Below, piece after piece: positions 1 to 7,832 of a DNA stretch of 39,303 nucleotides. The DNA lies in contig JAJRYT010000138.1 of the NCBI GenBank assembly GCA_024275635.1, positions 1-39,303 on the forward strand, written 5' to 3'. The translations under genes were made by a program, and so were the position numbers. The stretch is from Chloroflexota bacterium. GTDB taxonomy: Bacteria > Chloroflexota > Anaerolineae > Promineifilales > Promineifilaceae. The notes beneath the pieces are model-generated. The model did not search any database. It was not told the DNA's origin and worked only from the letters and a program-made list of their open reading frames with translations. The stretch's first letter is position 1. Each line of letters starts with the position of its first letter.

Positions 1-3
1 AAA

Positions 4-27
4 GAAGGAAACCTGTTAAAACAGGTT
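4..27 (-). terminator. Possible intrinsic terminator downstream of the NusG-like gene
   Basis: On the minus strand an 8-bp stem (AACCTGTT, two-base loop, AACAGGTT; plus positions 10-27) is followed by a T-rich tract, TCCTTCTTT. It lies about 150 bases after the stop of the NusG-like gene, so it could end that transcript. The stem is AT-rich and the tract is interrupted, so this is a weak call. Confidence 0.35.
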
Positions 28-103
28 AATGGCGGCCATTTTGATGCGTTTTTAGTGCGTTTCAACGCACTTCCGTCTTTAGCTGTGGATTTCAATCCAC
101 AGC
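10..103. repeat. Cluster of three minimal-loop hairpins
   Basis: Three perfect inverted repeats lie close together, each with only two bases between the arms: AACCTGTT/AACAGGTT (10-27), AGTGCGTT/AACGCACT (54-71) and GCTGTGGATT/AATCCACAGC (82-103). The last two close on the same TTTCAA core. A fourth, longer member of the type lies at 21425-21455. Nothing coding overlaps them convincingly. They could be REP-like elements or RNA 3' end structures. Confidence 0.75.
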
Positions 104-178
104 AAACTGTAAAGATGATTTCGGGATTATTGAACCATGTCAGGTTTTGGAAACGTATCCTGATAATCCTTTGCGCCT

Positions 179-685
179 TTACCCAAGTTTCTCAATATCT
201 GATGTGTTTAACTTCACCGGTTGGGGAGATTGGCTGAGAAATGATAGCAAAACCTGTACTCGTTGGTTTCCTGGTAAGCGCGTATCAAAAATCGCTTCAT
301 ATCCCTCAAAGAGTCCATCTACAATTCGTACCCGATCCCCTTTTTTTAAGTTATCAAGAACGATACCGCCGCTGACCTCTATTTCAGCCAATCGTCGTTT
401 TATCTCATAAACCAAATTAGAGGGAACAGCAGCCGGCACATTGCCAAACGTAACTACCCCATATGTCCCCGGAAGCCAGCTCAAAGCATTCTCGCCTATT
501 TCCCTCAAGTTAGCCTGAACAAACATGTACCCAGGAAAATACGGCCGTTCCCGAGCTGCCCGCGGGTTCTTTGGTTGTACCTTTAGGAAAGGACAATACA
601 CACCCACATCACGCGATTGCAGTAAGTGGGATACTGTGCGTTCCTTATTGGGTTTAACTCGTAAAACATACCAGTGAAGCGACAT
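179..685 (-). CDS. NusG/RfaH-family transcription elongation factor
   Basis: A 168-residue protein with an NGN domain over about residues 1-103 and a C-terminal KOW domain (about 112-160). It opens with WYVLRVKPNKE, carries RPYFPGYMFV (47-56), the family signature in the NGN domain, and has KGDRVRIVDGLFEGY (115-129) at the KOW start. NusG-type factors bind the RNA polymerase clamp and alter pausing or termination; specialised paralogues (RfaH, LoaP, UpxY) act on long polysaccharide operons. The start is set at the internal ATG at 685 because the conserved domain begins there; an upstream ATG at 754 would add 23 non-conserved residues. It follows the complex I-like genes by 75 bases on the same strand. 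No secE or rpl genes are adjacent, so a specialised paralogue is more likely than housekeeping NusG (inference). Confidence 0.85.
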   Translation of the reverse strand: MSLHWYVLRVKPNKERTVSHLLQSRDVGVYCPFLKVQPKNPRAARERPYFPGYMFVQANLREIGENALSWLPGTYGVVTFGNVPAAVPSNLVYEIKRRLAEIEVSGGIVLDNLKKGDRVRIVDGLFEGYEAIFDTRLPGNQRVQVLLSFLSQSPQPVKLNTSDIEKLG

Positions 686-760
686 AAATATAAAAGTAAC
701 CTTCTCTTCTGCGTAACTATTATCGAGTCTAACGGAACGATAATGGTTTGGCAACTTTCG

Positions 761-2131
761 TTAATCAGCCAACAGCCAAACATTGGCCAACCGGTGGGCA
801 TAAGTCAGCGCCGCCTGCGGCCATGCAGCCAGCCATAACCCGCCCGTTAATCCTAAAATGAGCGCCGCCAAACGCATCCTGGTCGTGTTGATAACAACCC
901 CATCGCCAAAGTCAACCTCCCCTTTAGCCAGCAGCGGCGATAGGCCGCGCCATACCCCATAAATGCCGCCGCCCATAGCCAGCAGCAGCACAATCGGCAA
1001 ATTCAGACCAACCATTGGCTGTTGGGCGATCAGAATAAGGGCCGCCCACCGGCCAGAAAATCCAACCGTGAGCGGCAGCCCCAACAATGACAGGATACCA
1101 AAAGCGAAAACGGCCGTTTCCAGCGGAAATCGTCGCCCCCAACCGCGCCAGGCTACAAACCCGCCTGCCGGCAAATAAGCCTGTAATCCGCCAGACCCCA
1201 GCGCCGCCAATAACAAACTAACAAACCGCACAATGGGTACCAACACGGCCGTTTCCCACCCCATCTCAACCGGAGTCAATAATAACGCTAAAGAAACACT
1301 CATATCCAACAGCAGCAAACTGCCAATCAAACGGTCATAATCCGCGGCCGTCAGCGCCAACAAACCGGCCGTCACAGCCATCAGGCCGCTGCTCCAGCGT
1401 ACCAGCGACCCAAAAGCGGCCATCTCTTGCAGCCAGGGAAAAGCAGCCAGCAGCGCATACACAAAGAATATCAGCGCCAACTGTACCAGGCCCAACAAAA
1501 AAGCAATCACCAACGGTGAAGCTTCCATTACCAACGACGACACCCAAATATGAAACGGTAACCCGGCCATTAAAATGATAAACGCCAATGCGACCAGCCG
1601 GACAGTTGTCTCCTGTAAGGCAGCCTGATCTGCTGCCAACATCCAATCTACCGTTAACAGCAAAAGCCCGGCAATCACGGCCATGACCAGGTAGCGGAGC
1701 GCGGCCCTTATCTGTCCATTTTGTTCAATCAAAATTGCCAGGAGCGCCGCCGCGGCCAACCAGGCTAATACGCCAAAAATAAACGGCCGTATCATCAACA
1801 TCACGGCTAACAGGGCCAAAACTGCCAGCGTGACCGGAACAAAATGCCGGCCCTGCGGCCACAGCAGAGACAGGACAAACAACATGCCCGCGGCCGCCAC
1901 TAGCCATAGAAATAGCAGCCGTATACCTTCTGTCATCATCAAGGTTCGGCCGTACACCAAGAACAGACTCGTTTGATCATCCAGCGTTACTGACCGCAGC
2001 CACAGCCACAATAACCCGGCCAACACCACGCCGCTGGCGGCCGCCGCCTGCCGCCAGCGGCGCAGCGCCCATGTTACCGCCGCCGACAACAACAACCCGG
2101 CCAACAACCAGCCTGGAACCGTCAAACTCAT
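761..2131 (-). CDS. NuoN/NuoM-like proton-antiporter-type membrane protein
   Basis: A 456-residue, very hydrophobic protein with roughly 13-14 membrane segments. The segment GLPFHIWVSSLVMEASPLV aligns with the PFHxWxPDxxxxAPxP region of the antiporter-like subunits of complex I and Mrp complexes (Proton_antipo_M family). Two lysines expected in functional channels are not seen: the position five residues before PFH is Leu, and the TM8 equivalent is Gln in LLGLVQLAL. The start at 2131 has GAGGAG upstream and lies one base past the stop of the previous gene, so the two are translationally coupled. An ATG 33 bases further upstream lies inside that previous gene. It is a divergent member of unknown partner complex; no peripheral-arm (NuoB/C/D/I) genes are in the window. 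Confidence 0.72.
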   Translation of the reverse strand: MSLTVPGWLLAGLLLSAAVTWALRRWRQAAAASGVVLAGLLWLWLRSVTLDDQTSLFLVYGRTLMMTEGIRLLFLWLVAAAGMLFVLSLLWPQGRHFVPVTLAVLALLAVMLMIRPFIFGVLAWLAAAALLAILIEQNGQIRAALRYLVMAVIAGLLLLTVDWMLAADQAALQETTVRLVALAFIILMAGLPFHIWVSSLVMEASPLVIAFLLGLVQLALIFFVYALLAAFPWLQEMAAFGSLVRWSSGLMAVTAGLLALTAADYDRLIGSLLLLDMSVSLALLLTPVEMGWETAVLVPIVRFVSLLLAALGSGGLQAYLPAGGFVAWRGWGRRFPLETAVFAFGILSLLGLPLTVGFSGRWAALILIAQQPMVGLNLPIVLLLAMGGGIYGVWRGLSPLLAKGEVDFGDGVVINTTRMRLAALILGLTGGLWLAAWPQAALTYAHRLANVWLLAD

Positions 2132-2132
2132 C

Positions 2133-2849
2133 CTACTCCTCAGCCTCCAACATCGGCCGTGCATACCGCGCCTGGGTCAAATAGGCAATTACCAGCGCCA
2201 AAATCAGATTCACGGCCGCTAACAGAGCCAAAACCGCCACTGACTGCTCTAAAACGCTGTAATACAGTTCAAACCCGGTCATCAACATCAAGACGCCCAA
2301 TCCGGCCCGCAGCGGGTCGGCCGTTAAACTCACGCCCAGCAGCCCCAGGCCAATCAACCCGTATACGGCGAATGTCATATACGCCAATTCAGGCGGCAGG
2401 GCCGGTAGGAAATAACCCGGTCGTTGGGCCAGAACCCATGCCGACAACAGGATTATCAATGCCGCCACCAAGCGAAAAGATAGGGTCGAAAGCAGCCGAT
2501 ATGCGCTGCCGCGCACTTTGTTCCCCTGCCCCAGATTTGTTATCTGGACGGCGCGCGTGTTCACAGGGAAACGGCCGTTCCCCCCGCCGCTGTCAGCCGC
2601 TTGCCGCCCGGTCATATACAAAATCAGACAAACAAACCAACCGGCCAACACCTTCACAATCGCCAGCCGCGGGTCCAGCGCCTCTACAAACAACAGCCCA
2701 GCCGCTAGATATTGTCCCGCGAACGCCAACAACATCAATCGCCAATCCCCGACAAAGACGATAAAAACGGCCGTTCCCAACAACAGATAAACACCCGGTA
2801 ATCCACGTAAAAAGCTTAATCGGTCAATCCATTCAAAAATCGTTGGCAT
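2133..2849 (-). CDS. NuoK-like small-subunit membrane protein
   Basis: A 238-residue membrane protein with about seven hydrophobic segments. The C-terminal third (DPLRAGLGVLMLMTGFELYY, then a final hydrophobic helix) resembles NuoK/MrpC/HyfE proteins, including a glutamate in the position of the conserved TM2 Glu. The N-terminal half has further helices and a soluble linker, making it about twice the length of ordinary NuoK (about 100 residues). It lies between two antiporter-like genes, an order reminiscent of membrane arms of complex I or Mrp systems. The bases just upstream of its ATG are GAGACT-type repeated words. Family assignment rests on a short similarity and is moderate. Confidence 0.55.
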   Translation of the reverse strand: MPTIFEWIDRLSFLRGLPGVYLLLGTAVFIVFVGDWRLMLLAFAGQYLAAGLLFVEALDPRLAIVKVLAGWFVCLILYMTGRQAADSGGGNGRFPVNTRAVQITNLGQGNKVRGSAYRLLSTLSFRLVAALIILLSAWVLAQRPGYFLPALPPELAYMTFAVYGLIGLGLLGVSLTADPLRAGLGVLMLMTGFELYYSVLEQSVAVLALLAAVNLILALVIAYLTQARYARPMLEAEE

Positions 2850-2851
2850 TT

Positions 2852-2897
2852 TAGTCTCGTAGTCTCCACAGTCTCGTAGTCTCGTATCTCGTAGTCC
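2852..2897 (-). repeat. GAGACTAC-word leader upstream of the NuoK-like gene
   Basis: Read on the minus strand this gap is almost entirely built of the words GAGACTAC and close variants, ending three bases before the ATG at 2849. The same words in sense orientation precede the GtrA gene (7004-7054) and the GT4 gene starting at 25363. It may contribute purine-rich ribosome-binding sequence. Confidence 0.7.
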
Positions 2898-2903
2898 CTA
2901 TCA

Positions 2904-4499
2904 TTAACCCCCAGCCAGCAAAAAAGCAATCAACAGCGCCAATAACCACAACAAGCCGCCGTCACCTTCCAGAATAGCCGCCGCATCACGAACGGCCGTT
3001 TCCAGCCAGCCGCCCCCATCCCGCAGCCATTGACGAGGGGTGTCCAGTGGTAACTCAACCGTAAACGCCCGGCGCAGCGCTTCCCGGTAGACCACCGCTT
3101 CGCCGCCATAATAAAAAAGCAGCCCGCCGCCCGCCAATGAAACCAACACGGCCAACCAGATCAACAGCGGCGCGCCACCCAACCCCGAAAAGGAGAGTAA
3201 TCCAGCCGTCAGAAGGAGTCCGGCAGCCAACTGGAAACGGGGGTCGCCCGTTTCATCTTCAAATTCGGGGGAATCTCCGAAACGCCACAACACGGCCGTT
3301 ACCAACAACATATGTAACAACACCGCCACCAGCAGTAAAACAAAACGGCCGTTTTCCACCCATACTCTGTACAATCCGGTCCGCCCGGCAAAACCGGCCA
3401 GGAACGGCCCGCCCGCCATCGCGCCCAGCGCCGCCGCCGGCCCAATCCAGAACAAATAAGTTTCCCAAACCGGCTTCTTCCCTGCGCCGTCCGCCGCCTT
3501 CAGCCTGCGCCCCCGGACGCCAAAAACAAGCCCTGCCGCCAACGCCAACACCCGCGCCTCAGTCACAACCACATCAGCTCCAACCCAAACGATGGTCAAT
3601 GCAGCCAGACTCACCTGGGCCAATGCCAGCCCAGCCGCTGCCGCCGCCGGTGAAAAATTAGCCCAGGCCCGCCGCACACCCACCAACAAACCAAGCAAAC
3701 CAAACGCCGTCAAGAACAAACTGTACCCCAGGCTGACATCGCTGCTTTGTACCAACCGCGCCAACAACGTCAGCCCGGCCAGCGCCGGGGCCGTGTGAAT
3801 GAGAGCGGCCAATTCTGGCGGCAGATCCCACTCCGTTGGCCGCCAGCCATGAAACGGCCAGGCGCCCAACAGCAGCCAGGCGGCCGTCAATACCGACGAA
3901 GTCGCCGCCGTTGGCCAGCCGCGCATATCCAGGCTGGACACTCCTGACTCCGGGGCCATTGTTGCTCCCAGCCAGATAAATAGAAGGCTCAACATCAACC
4001 AGACCACCTGCGGCCGCATTTGAGCCGGATTATCATGAATGTCAGCCACACACAGCCACAGAACAGCGCTCCACGCTCCAATCAACAACAGCGCCGCCGC
4101 CAACAATGCCGCCAGATTACCGGCCAGCAAGGGAGCCAGGCCGGTCGCCGCCAACAACAGCGCCGCCAACGGCGGGCAGCGCAGTCCAATCAGCGATTCC
4201 TCACTTGCCGCCCGCCGCCCGCCGCCCGACGTTTGCACGGCCGTTACCAACAGCAGCCACACCCCGCTCAATTGCCAACTCATCTTATCCATTTGCCAGC
4301 TAAAAAAGACAGAAGACGGGTCAGTCGTTACTGCCAGAATGGGTAAACGACGGCCCAGCAGCCACCAGGCCAGCCAGGCCAGGGTCATGACAGCAGCGGC
4401 CGCTCTCCCCACAAAACGGGGTTGAAAATAGGTAACGGCCGTAACCACAGCCGCCCCTATCAACAATATCCAGAACACCCATAACGGCGATACATCCAT
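2904..4499 (-). CDS. Divergent NuoL/NuoM-like antiporter-type membrane protein
   Basis: A 531-residue polytopic membrane protein, first of the three-gene module. The core segment LLLGAWPFHGWRPTEWDLPP (about residue 210) matches the PFHxWxPxxxxxxPP landmark of antiporter-like complex I subunits, followed by a helix carrying IHTAPALAGLTLLARL. The lysine normally five residues before PFH is Leu here, and the next helix lacks its lysine too. There is a charged amphipathic C-terminal tail (ETAVRDAAAILEGDGG) ending in a final helix, vaguely like the NuoL extension. No ribosome-binding site is obvious before the ATG at 4499. It might be a degenerate or specialised ion-translocating module; substrate unknown. 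Confidence 0.62.
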   Translation of the reverse strand: MDVSPLWVFWILLIGAAVVTAVTYFQPRFVGRAAAAVMTLAWLAWWLLGRRLPILAVTTDPSSVFFSWQMDKMSWQLSGVWLLLVTAVQTSGGGRRAASEESLIGLRCPPLAALLLAATGLAPLLAGNLAALLAAALLLIGAWSAVLWLCVADIHDNPAQMRPQVVWLMLSLLFIWLGATMAPESGVSSLDMRGWPTAATSSVLTAAWLLLGAWPFHGWRPTEWDLPPELAALIHTAPALAGLTLLARLVQSSDVSLGYSLFLTAFGLLGLLVGVRRAWANFSPAAAAAGLALAQVSLAALTIVWVGADVVVTEARVLALAAGLVFGVRGRRLKAADGAGKKPVWETYLFWIGPAAALGAMAGGPFLAGFAGRTGLYRVWVENGRFVLLLVAVLLHMLLVTAVLWRFGDSPEFEDETGDPRFQLAAGLLLTAGLLSFSGLGGAPLLIWLAVLVSLAGGGLLFYYGGEAVVYREALRRAFTVELPLDTPRQWLRDGGGWLETAVRDAAAILEGDGGLLWLLALLIAFLLAGG

Positions 4500-4530
4500 T
4501 AAGCGGATTGTAGCCCGGCGTTATCGGGTA

Positions 4531-4559
4531 GGCAAAATCGCCATTGACCGGCGATTGCC
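4531..4559. repeat. Hairpin in the divergent intergenic region
   Basis: AATCGCC and GGCGATT form a seven-base stem around ATTGACC, extended by GGC/GCC with a two-base bulge. It sits between two divergently transcribed genes (starts 4499 and 4644). It could be an operator or attenuator; no T-tract follows on either strand. Confidence 0.4.
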
Positions 4560-4602
4560 CTACTGCACTCAGGCGTGATTCGTCACTGCTCTCTGCCTAC
4601 GA

Positions 4603-4640
4603 TACAATAACCAAGTCAAAATGATACGATTCTAGGAGGC
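4603..4640 (+). promoter_or_regulatory. Likely -10 element and strong ribosome-binding site before uxs
   Basis: TACAAT at 4603-4608 is a plausible -10 hexamer; no good -35 was found at 17-18 bases. TAGGAGGCAGT directly before the ATG at 4644 is a near-perfect ribosome-binding site and fixes that start. Confidence 0.5.
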
Positions 4641-4643
4641 AGT

Positions 4644-5585
4644 ATGCGACTATTGATTACAGGCGCAGCCGGGTTTCTTGGCTCGCATTTATCAGACCGC
4701 TTTATAAATGAGGGGCATACCGTCGTCGGTATGGACAACCTCATTACAGGCAACATGGACAACATCGCCCATTTGATGGGACATGAGCGCTTTAGTTTTG
4801 TGAAACAAGATGTGAGCAATCACATTTATGTCGCCGGTTCGTTGGACGCGGTGCTGCATTTTGCTTCACCAGCCAGCCCCAATGATTATTTAGAACATCC
4901 TATCCCCACGTTGAAAGTAGGCTCACTGGGAACACACAACACGCTGGGATTAGCCAAAGTAAAAGGCGCGCGCTATTTACTGGCCTCCACATCCGAAGTG
5001 TATGGCGACCCGCAAGTGAATCCGCAGCCAGAAACATATTGGGGGCATGTGAACCCAATTGGTCCGCGCGGCGTGTATGATGAAGCCAAGCGGTTTGCCG
5101 AGGCGATGACATTGGCATACCAGCGGTATCACGGTCTGGAAACGCGAATTGTGCGTATTTTCAACACCTACGGCCCGCGTATGCGCCTGAAAGACGGCCG
5201 TGTTGTCCCCAATTTCATTCACCAGGCGCTAACCGGCGCGCCGCTAACCGTGTATGGCGACGGCAGCCAAACACGCTCATTCCAATACTACAGCGATCTG
5301 GTGGAAGGCATTTACCGCCTGCTGCTGTCAGATGAAAAACTGCCGGTGAACATCGGCAATCCAGTAGAGATGACAATCACTGACTTTGCCCACGCGGTCG
5401 TAGAAATCGCCCGCAGCGATTCCGAGATTATCTTTATCAACCCTGAAGAAGAGCGCTTCATGGATGATCCCAAAGTGCGGCGGCCAGATATCAGCAAGGC
5501 GAAACGGGTGTTAAACTGGGAACCAAAAGTCAATCTGGCGGATGGGCTGGCGCAAACGGTTGATTTTTTTCGCTCGCGGGTGTAA
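4644..5585 (+). CDS. uxs: UDP-glucuronate decarboxylase (UDP-xylose synthase)
   Basis: A 313-residue extended short-chain dehydrogenase that oxidises and decarboxylates UDP-glucuronate to UDP-xylose using bound NAD. The nucleotide-binding GAAGFLG is at residues 7-13, STSEVYGDP at about 115-123, catalytic Tyr145 and Lys149 in YDEAKR, and the UXS-specific stretches [25 protein letters not shown] and [10 protein letters not shown] are all present, so the call is stronger than generic epimerase/dehydratase. Length is normal for the soluble bacterial enzyme. It opens a plus-strand glycan block (polymerase, GtrA, glycosyltransferase), consistent with supplying xylose to a surface glycan. The next gene starts within ten bases of its stop. 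Confidence 0.92.
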   Translation: MRLLITGAAGFLGSHLSDRFINEGHTVVGMDNLITGNMDNIAHLMGHERFSFVKQDVSNHIYVAGSLDAVLHFASPASPNDYLEHPIPTLKVGSLGTHNTLGLAKVKGARYLLASTSEVYGDPQVNPQPETYWGHVNPIGPRGVYDEAKRFAEAMTLAYQRYHGLETRIVRIFNTYGPRMRLKDGRVVPNFIHQALTGAPLTVYGDGSQTRSFQYYSDLVEGIYRLLLSDEKLPVNIGNPVEMTITDFAHAVVEIARSDSEIIFINPEEERFMDDPKVRRPDISKAKRVLNWEPKVNLADGLAQTVDFFRSRV

Positions 5586-5591
5586 ATAAGA

Positions 5592-7061
5592 TTGAAGATC
5601 GGTGATTTAAGATTGAGGCAGTTCGATCTGCGACTGCCTCTTATTTTTTTTCTGTTGCTTTTGGGGCTGGCGCTGGCCCGGCTGCCTTTGCTGTGGGCGG
5701 CGGGACTGGTGGGCGGAACGGCCGTCTTCCTCCTCATCCTCATCTACCCCTGGACAGGACTGGGGCTGGCCCTGTTGCTCGGCCCCCTGGGCGCGCTGGA
5801 AAGCGTCCTCGGCCGCAGTTCCCCGCTCGACAGCGGTCAGATGATGCTTTTGTTGACGCTGGCCGTCTGGCTGGCACGGAGCCTGCGCCGCCGCCAAATC
5901 TACATCCCCCGCACCTTTCTGGATATCCCTCTTTTGCTTTTCCTGTTCATCATGGCGCTGACCTTGCTCAACGCGCTCTCCCTGCCCATCGGCCTCAAAG
6001 AGCTGCTGAAATGGGTAGAGATTCTCGTGATCATCTGGTTTGTTGCCGATGAGGGCATTCATCATTCATCATTCCGCATTCATCACTTTCTGGGGATACT
6101 GCTGCTGGCGGGCGTTGTTCAAGCGGTAATCGGCATCTGGCAGTTTGGGCTGCGCGGGACGGGGCCAGCGCATTTCCAGGTGCTGGGCCGCTTTTACCGC
6201 GCCTACGGCACATTCGAGCAGCCGAATCCGTTTGGCGGGTTTATCAATTTGACGGCGCTGCTGTCTCTGGGAACGCTGGTGGGATTGGCCGTTGATTGTT
6301 GGCAGAAAAAGAGGGCAAACCACACCTTGCTTTTGTTAGGCGGGGTAACGGCCGTTACCCTCGCCGCCCTCATTGCCTCCTGGAGCCGGGGAGCCTGGCT
6401 GGGGTTTGCTGCGGGAACGGCCGTTCTGGCCTTCTACCTGCCTCAAAAACGATGGCGGGGCATTGTCCTCCTCATTGCCGGCAGCGCCCTCCTGCTCATC
6501 GGGATGCAAATGAACCTGATTCCCGCTTCCCTCACGACGCGCATCACCAGTTTCAGCCAGGATTTGCGCTTTGGCGATGTGCGCGGCGTGGACATTAACG
6601 ATGCCAACTATGCCGTTTTGGAGCGGTTGGCCCACTGGCAAGCCGCCCTGGGCATGGCCCGCGATCATTTGTGGCTGGGCATTGGGTTTGGCAATTACGA
6701 ACCCGCCTATGCCCAGTACGCGCTCATCAACTGGCCCGCGCCATTAGGCCACGCCCACAATTATTACCTGAACCTACTGGCGGAAACAGGCATGTTGGGG
6801 CTGGCCGTATATGTCGTGTTATGGACGGCCGTCTTCTGGCAAACCATCCGCATTGTCAACCAGCTAAACTGGCCCCGGCGCGGCATCGCCCTCGGCCTGC
6901 TGGCCGCCTGGACGGCCCTCGCTGTCCACCATCTGGTTGACAAACTGTACGTCAACAACATCTACATTCACCTGGGCGTCATGCTCGGACTACTACAACT
7001 GTTGGACTACAAGACCACAAGACTAGAGACTACAAGACCAGGAGACTACAAGAGTAAATGA
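5592..7061 (+). CDS. O-antigen ligase / Wzy-type polymerase
   Basis: A protein of about 489 residues with around 12 membrane segments and the Wzy_C (O-antigen ligase) hallmarks: YGTFEQPNPFGGFINL and, near the C-terminus, WLGIGFGNY followed by GHAHNYYLNLLAETGMLGL, where the histidine/asparagine loop is the functional region. It would polymerise or transfer lipid-linked oligosaccharide outside the membrane. No ATG occurs near the N-terminus; the start is taken as TTG at 5592, with another TTG at 5613 possible. Two oddities sit inside the frame: a heptanucleotide array at 6057-6084 (residues GIHHSSFRIHH) and a GACTAC-word tail at 7004-7054 encoding the last hydrophilic residues. It overlaps the next gene by ATGA. 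Confidence 0.88.
   Translation: MKIGDLRLRQFDLRLPLIFFLLLLGLALARLPLLWAAGLVGGTAVFLLILIYPWTGLGLALLLGPLGALESVLGRSSPLDSGQMMLLLTLAVWLARSLRRRQIYIPRTFLDIPLLLFLFIMALTLLNALSLPIGLKELLKWVEILVIIWFVADEGIHHSSFRIHHFLGILLLAGVVQAVIGIWQFGLRGTGPAHFQVLGRFYRAYGTFEQPNPFGGFINLTALLSLGTLVGLAVDCWQKKRANHTLLLLGGVTAVTLAALIASWSRGAWLGFAAGTAVLAFYLPQKRWRGIVLLIAGSALLLIGMQMNLIPASLTTRITSFSQDLRFGDVRGVDINDANYAVLERLAHWQAALGMARDHLWLGIGFGNYEPAYAQYALINWPAPLGHAHNYYLNLLAETGMLGLAVYVVLWTAVFWQTIRIVNQLNWPRRGIALGLLAAWTALAVHHLVDKLYVNNIYIHLGVMLGLLQLLDYKTTRLETTRPGDYKSK
6057..6084 (+). repeat. Heptanucleotide ATTCATC array inside the wzy-like gene
   Basis: Four consecutive 7-mers read ATTCATC, ATTCATC, ATTCCGC, ATTCATC. They encode a polar His/Ser-rich stretch within an otherwise hydrophobic protein. 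Because the unit is not a multiple of three, gain or loss of one copy would shift the frame. Confidence 0.8.
7004..7054 (+). repeat. GAGACTACAAG-word tract at the wzy end and GtrA leader
   Basis: Repeated words GACTACAAGAC, GAGACTACAAG and AGGAGACTACAAGAG run to the ATG at 7058. They encode the last hydrophilic residues of the upstream gene and also supply the purine-rich bases (AGGAG, AAGAG) before the GtrA start. Same word family as 2852-2897 and 25364-25380. Confidence 0.7.
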
Positions 7062-7525
7062 TTACCCTATTCGTACAGATTGCCAGCCGTTTTGGCATAA
7101 ATCCTAAAGAGGCGGAACGCTTTTCCAAATTTCTTGTCGTGGGCGCGATTGGCTTCGTCATAGACTTTGGGACGCTATCCCTACTCAAGGAACTCGTCCA
7201 TTTACCGACATTAATCGCCAATACCATCTCATTCACAATGGCCGTCATCAGCAATTTTACCCTGAACCGCTACTGGACTTATCCTGATTCACGAGACAAA
7301 AGCCTGGGTTCCCAGTTAGGACAGTTTGCTGTTGTCAGCATCATTGGGTTAGCCATCAACAATACGCTGTTGGCGCTGTTAGAAGGACCGTTTGATTCTT
7401 GGCTGGCTTCCGCTGATTTACTGGCCGGGCGCGGTTACATTCCGGCCAAAGCCATCGCTACCATTGTTGTTCTGTTCTGGAACTTCTTCGTCAATCGTTA
7501 CTGGACATACAATGATGTGGAGTAA
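7058..7525 (+). CDS. GtrA-family membrane protein
   Basis: A 155-residue protein with four predicted membrane helices and the GtrA pattern: FSKFLVVGAIGFVIDFG at the first helix, ISNFTLNRYWTY closing helix two, and a mirrored NFFVNRYWTY at the end. GtrA proteins are proposed to move undecaprenyl-phosphate-linked sugars across the membrane or to assist glycan modification. Its ATG overlaps the stop of the polymerase gene (ATGA), so it belongs to the same transcript as uxs and wzy. The role in this glycan is inferred from neighbours. Confidence 0.88.
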   Translation: MITLFVQIASRFGINPKEAERFSKFLVVGAIGFVIDFGTLSLLKELVHLPTLIANTISFTMAVISNFTLNRYWTYPDSRDKSLGSQLGQFAVVSIIGLAINNTLLALLEGPFDSWLASADLLAGRGYIPAKAIATIVVLFWNFFVNRYWTYNDVE

Positions 7526-7538
7526 CCATTAAGTAAGC

Positions 7539-7787
7539 GTTCGGAAATAACTCCCCGGTTTTTGTAAGCCGTATTCCGTGTTCCGTATTCCGTGTTCCGT
7601 GTTCCGTGTTCCGTATTCCGTATTCCGTGTTCCGTGTTTCGTGTTCCGTGTTCCGTGTTCCGTCAGAAGATTACGGATTACGAATTACGGATTACGAATT
7701 ACGGATTACGAATTACGAATTACGAATTACGGATTACGGATTACGAATTACGAATTACGAATTACGGATTACGAATTACGGATTACA
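7539..7787 (+). repeat. Two-arm heptanucleotide repeat element with leader (copy 1)
   Basis: A leader containing GTTCGGAAATAACT (7539-7552) and GTAAGCCGTATTCC is followed by 13 heptamers of GTRTTCC type (7571-7661), a short spacer, then 17 heptamers of RATTACG type (7669-7787). The arms are near reverse complements of each other (GTATTCC versus GGATTAC), so the element can fold back imperfectly. All three forward frames stay open through it, which creates spurious N-terminal extensions of the next gene. A homologous leader and array occur at 8976-9104, just after the glycosyltransferase gene. Confidence 0.9.
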
Positions 7788-7811
7788 GACGACCAAAATC
7801 ACGAATGTCGC

Positions 7812-7817
7812 TACAAT
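7812..7817 (+). promoter_or_regulatory. Possible -10 element before the GT4 gene
   Basis: TACAAT lies 16 bases upstream of the ATG at 7833, immediately after the heptamer array. No recognisable -35 or ribosome-binding site accompanies it. The call rests on recurrence of TACAAT/TATAAT before several genes in the window. Confidence 0.3.
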
Positions 7818-7832
7818 CATTTATTAAACTCT

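Noticed and set aside
54..103. Hairpins containing TTTCAATCC as CRISPR repeats
   Set aside because: The text resembles some CRISPR repeat ends, but stems differ from one another, and there is no repeat-spacer periodicity.
2159..4425. Plus-strand frames opposite the complex I-like genes
   Set aside because: Proline/arginine-rich low-complexity translations typical of shadows of hydrophobic membrane genes.
5592..7061. Frameshift in the wzy-like gene at the internal heptamers
   Set aside because: The reading frame continues intact on both sides with family motifs before and after.
7571..7787. Heptamer arrays as a CRISPR array
   Set aside because: Units are 7 bases with no spacers, and no cas genes are nearby.
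7578..7832. Long N-terminal extension of the GT4 protein (85 residues before the chosen start)
   Set aside because: It is only read-through of heptamer repeats, open in all three forward frames, and the conserved glycosyltransferase fold starts at ATG 7833.
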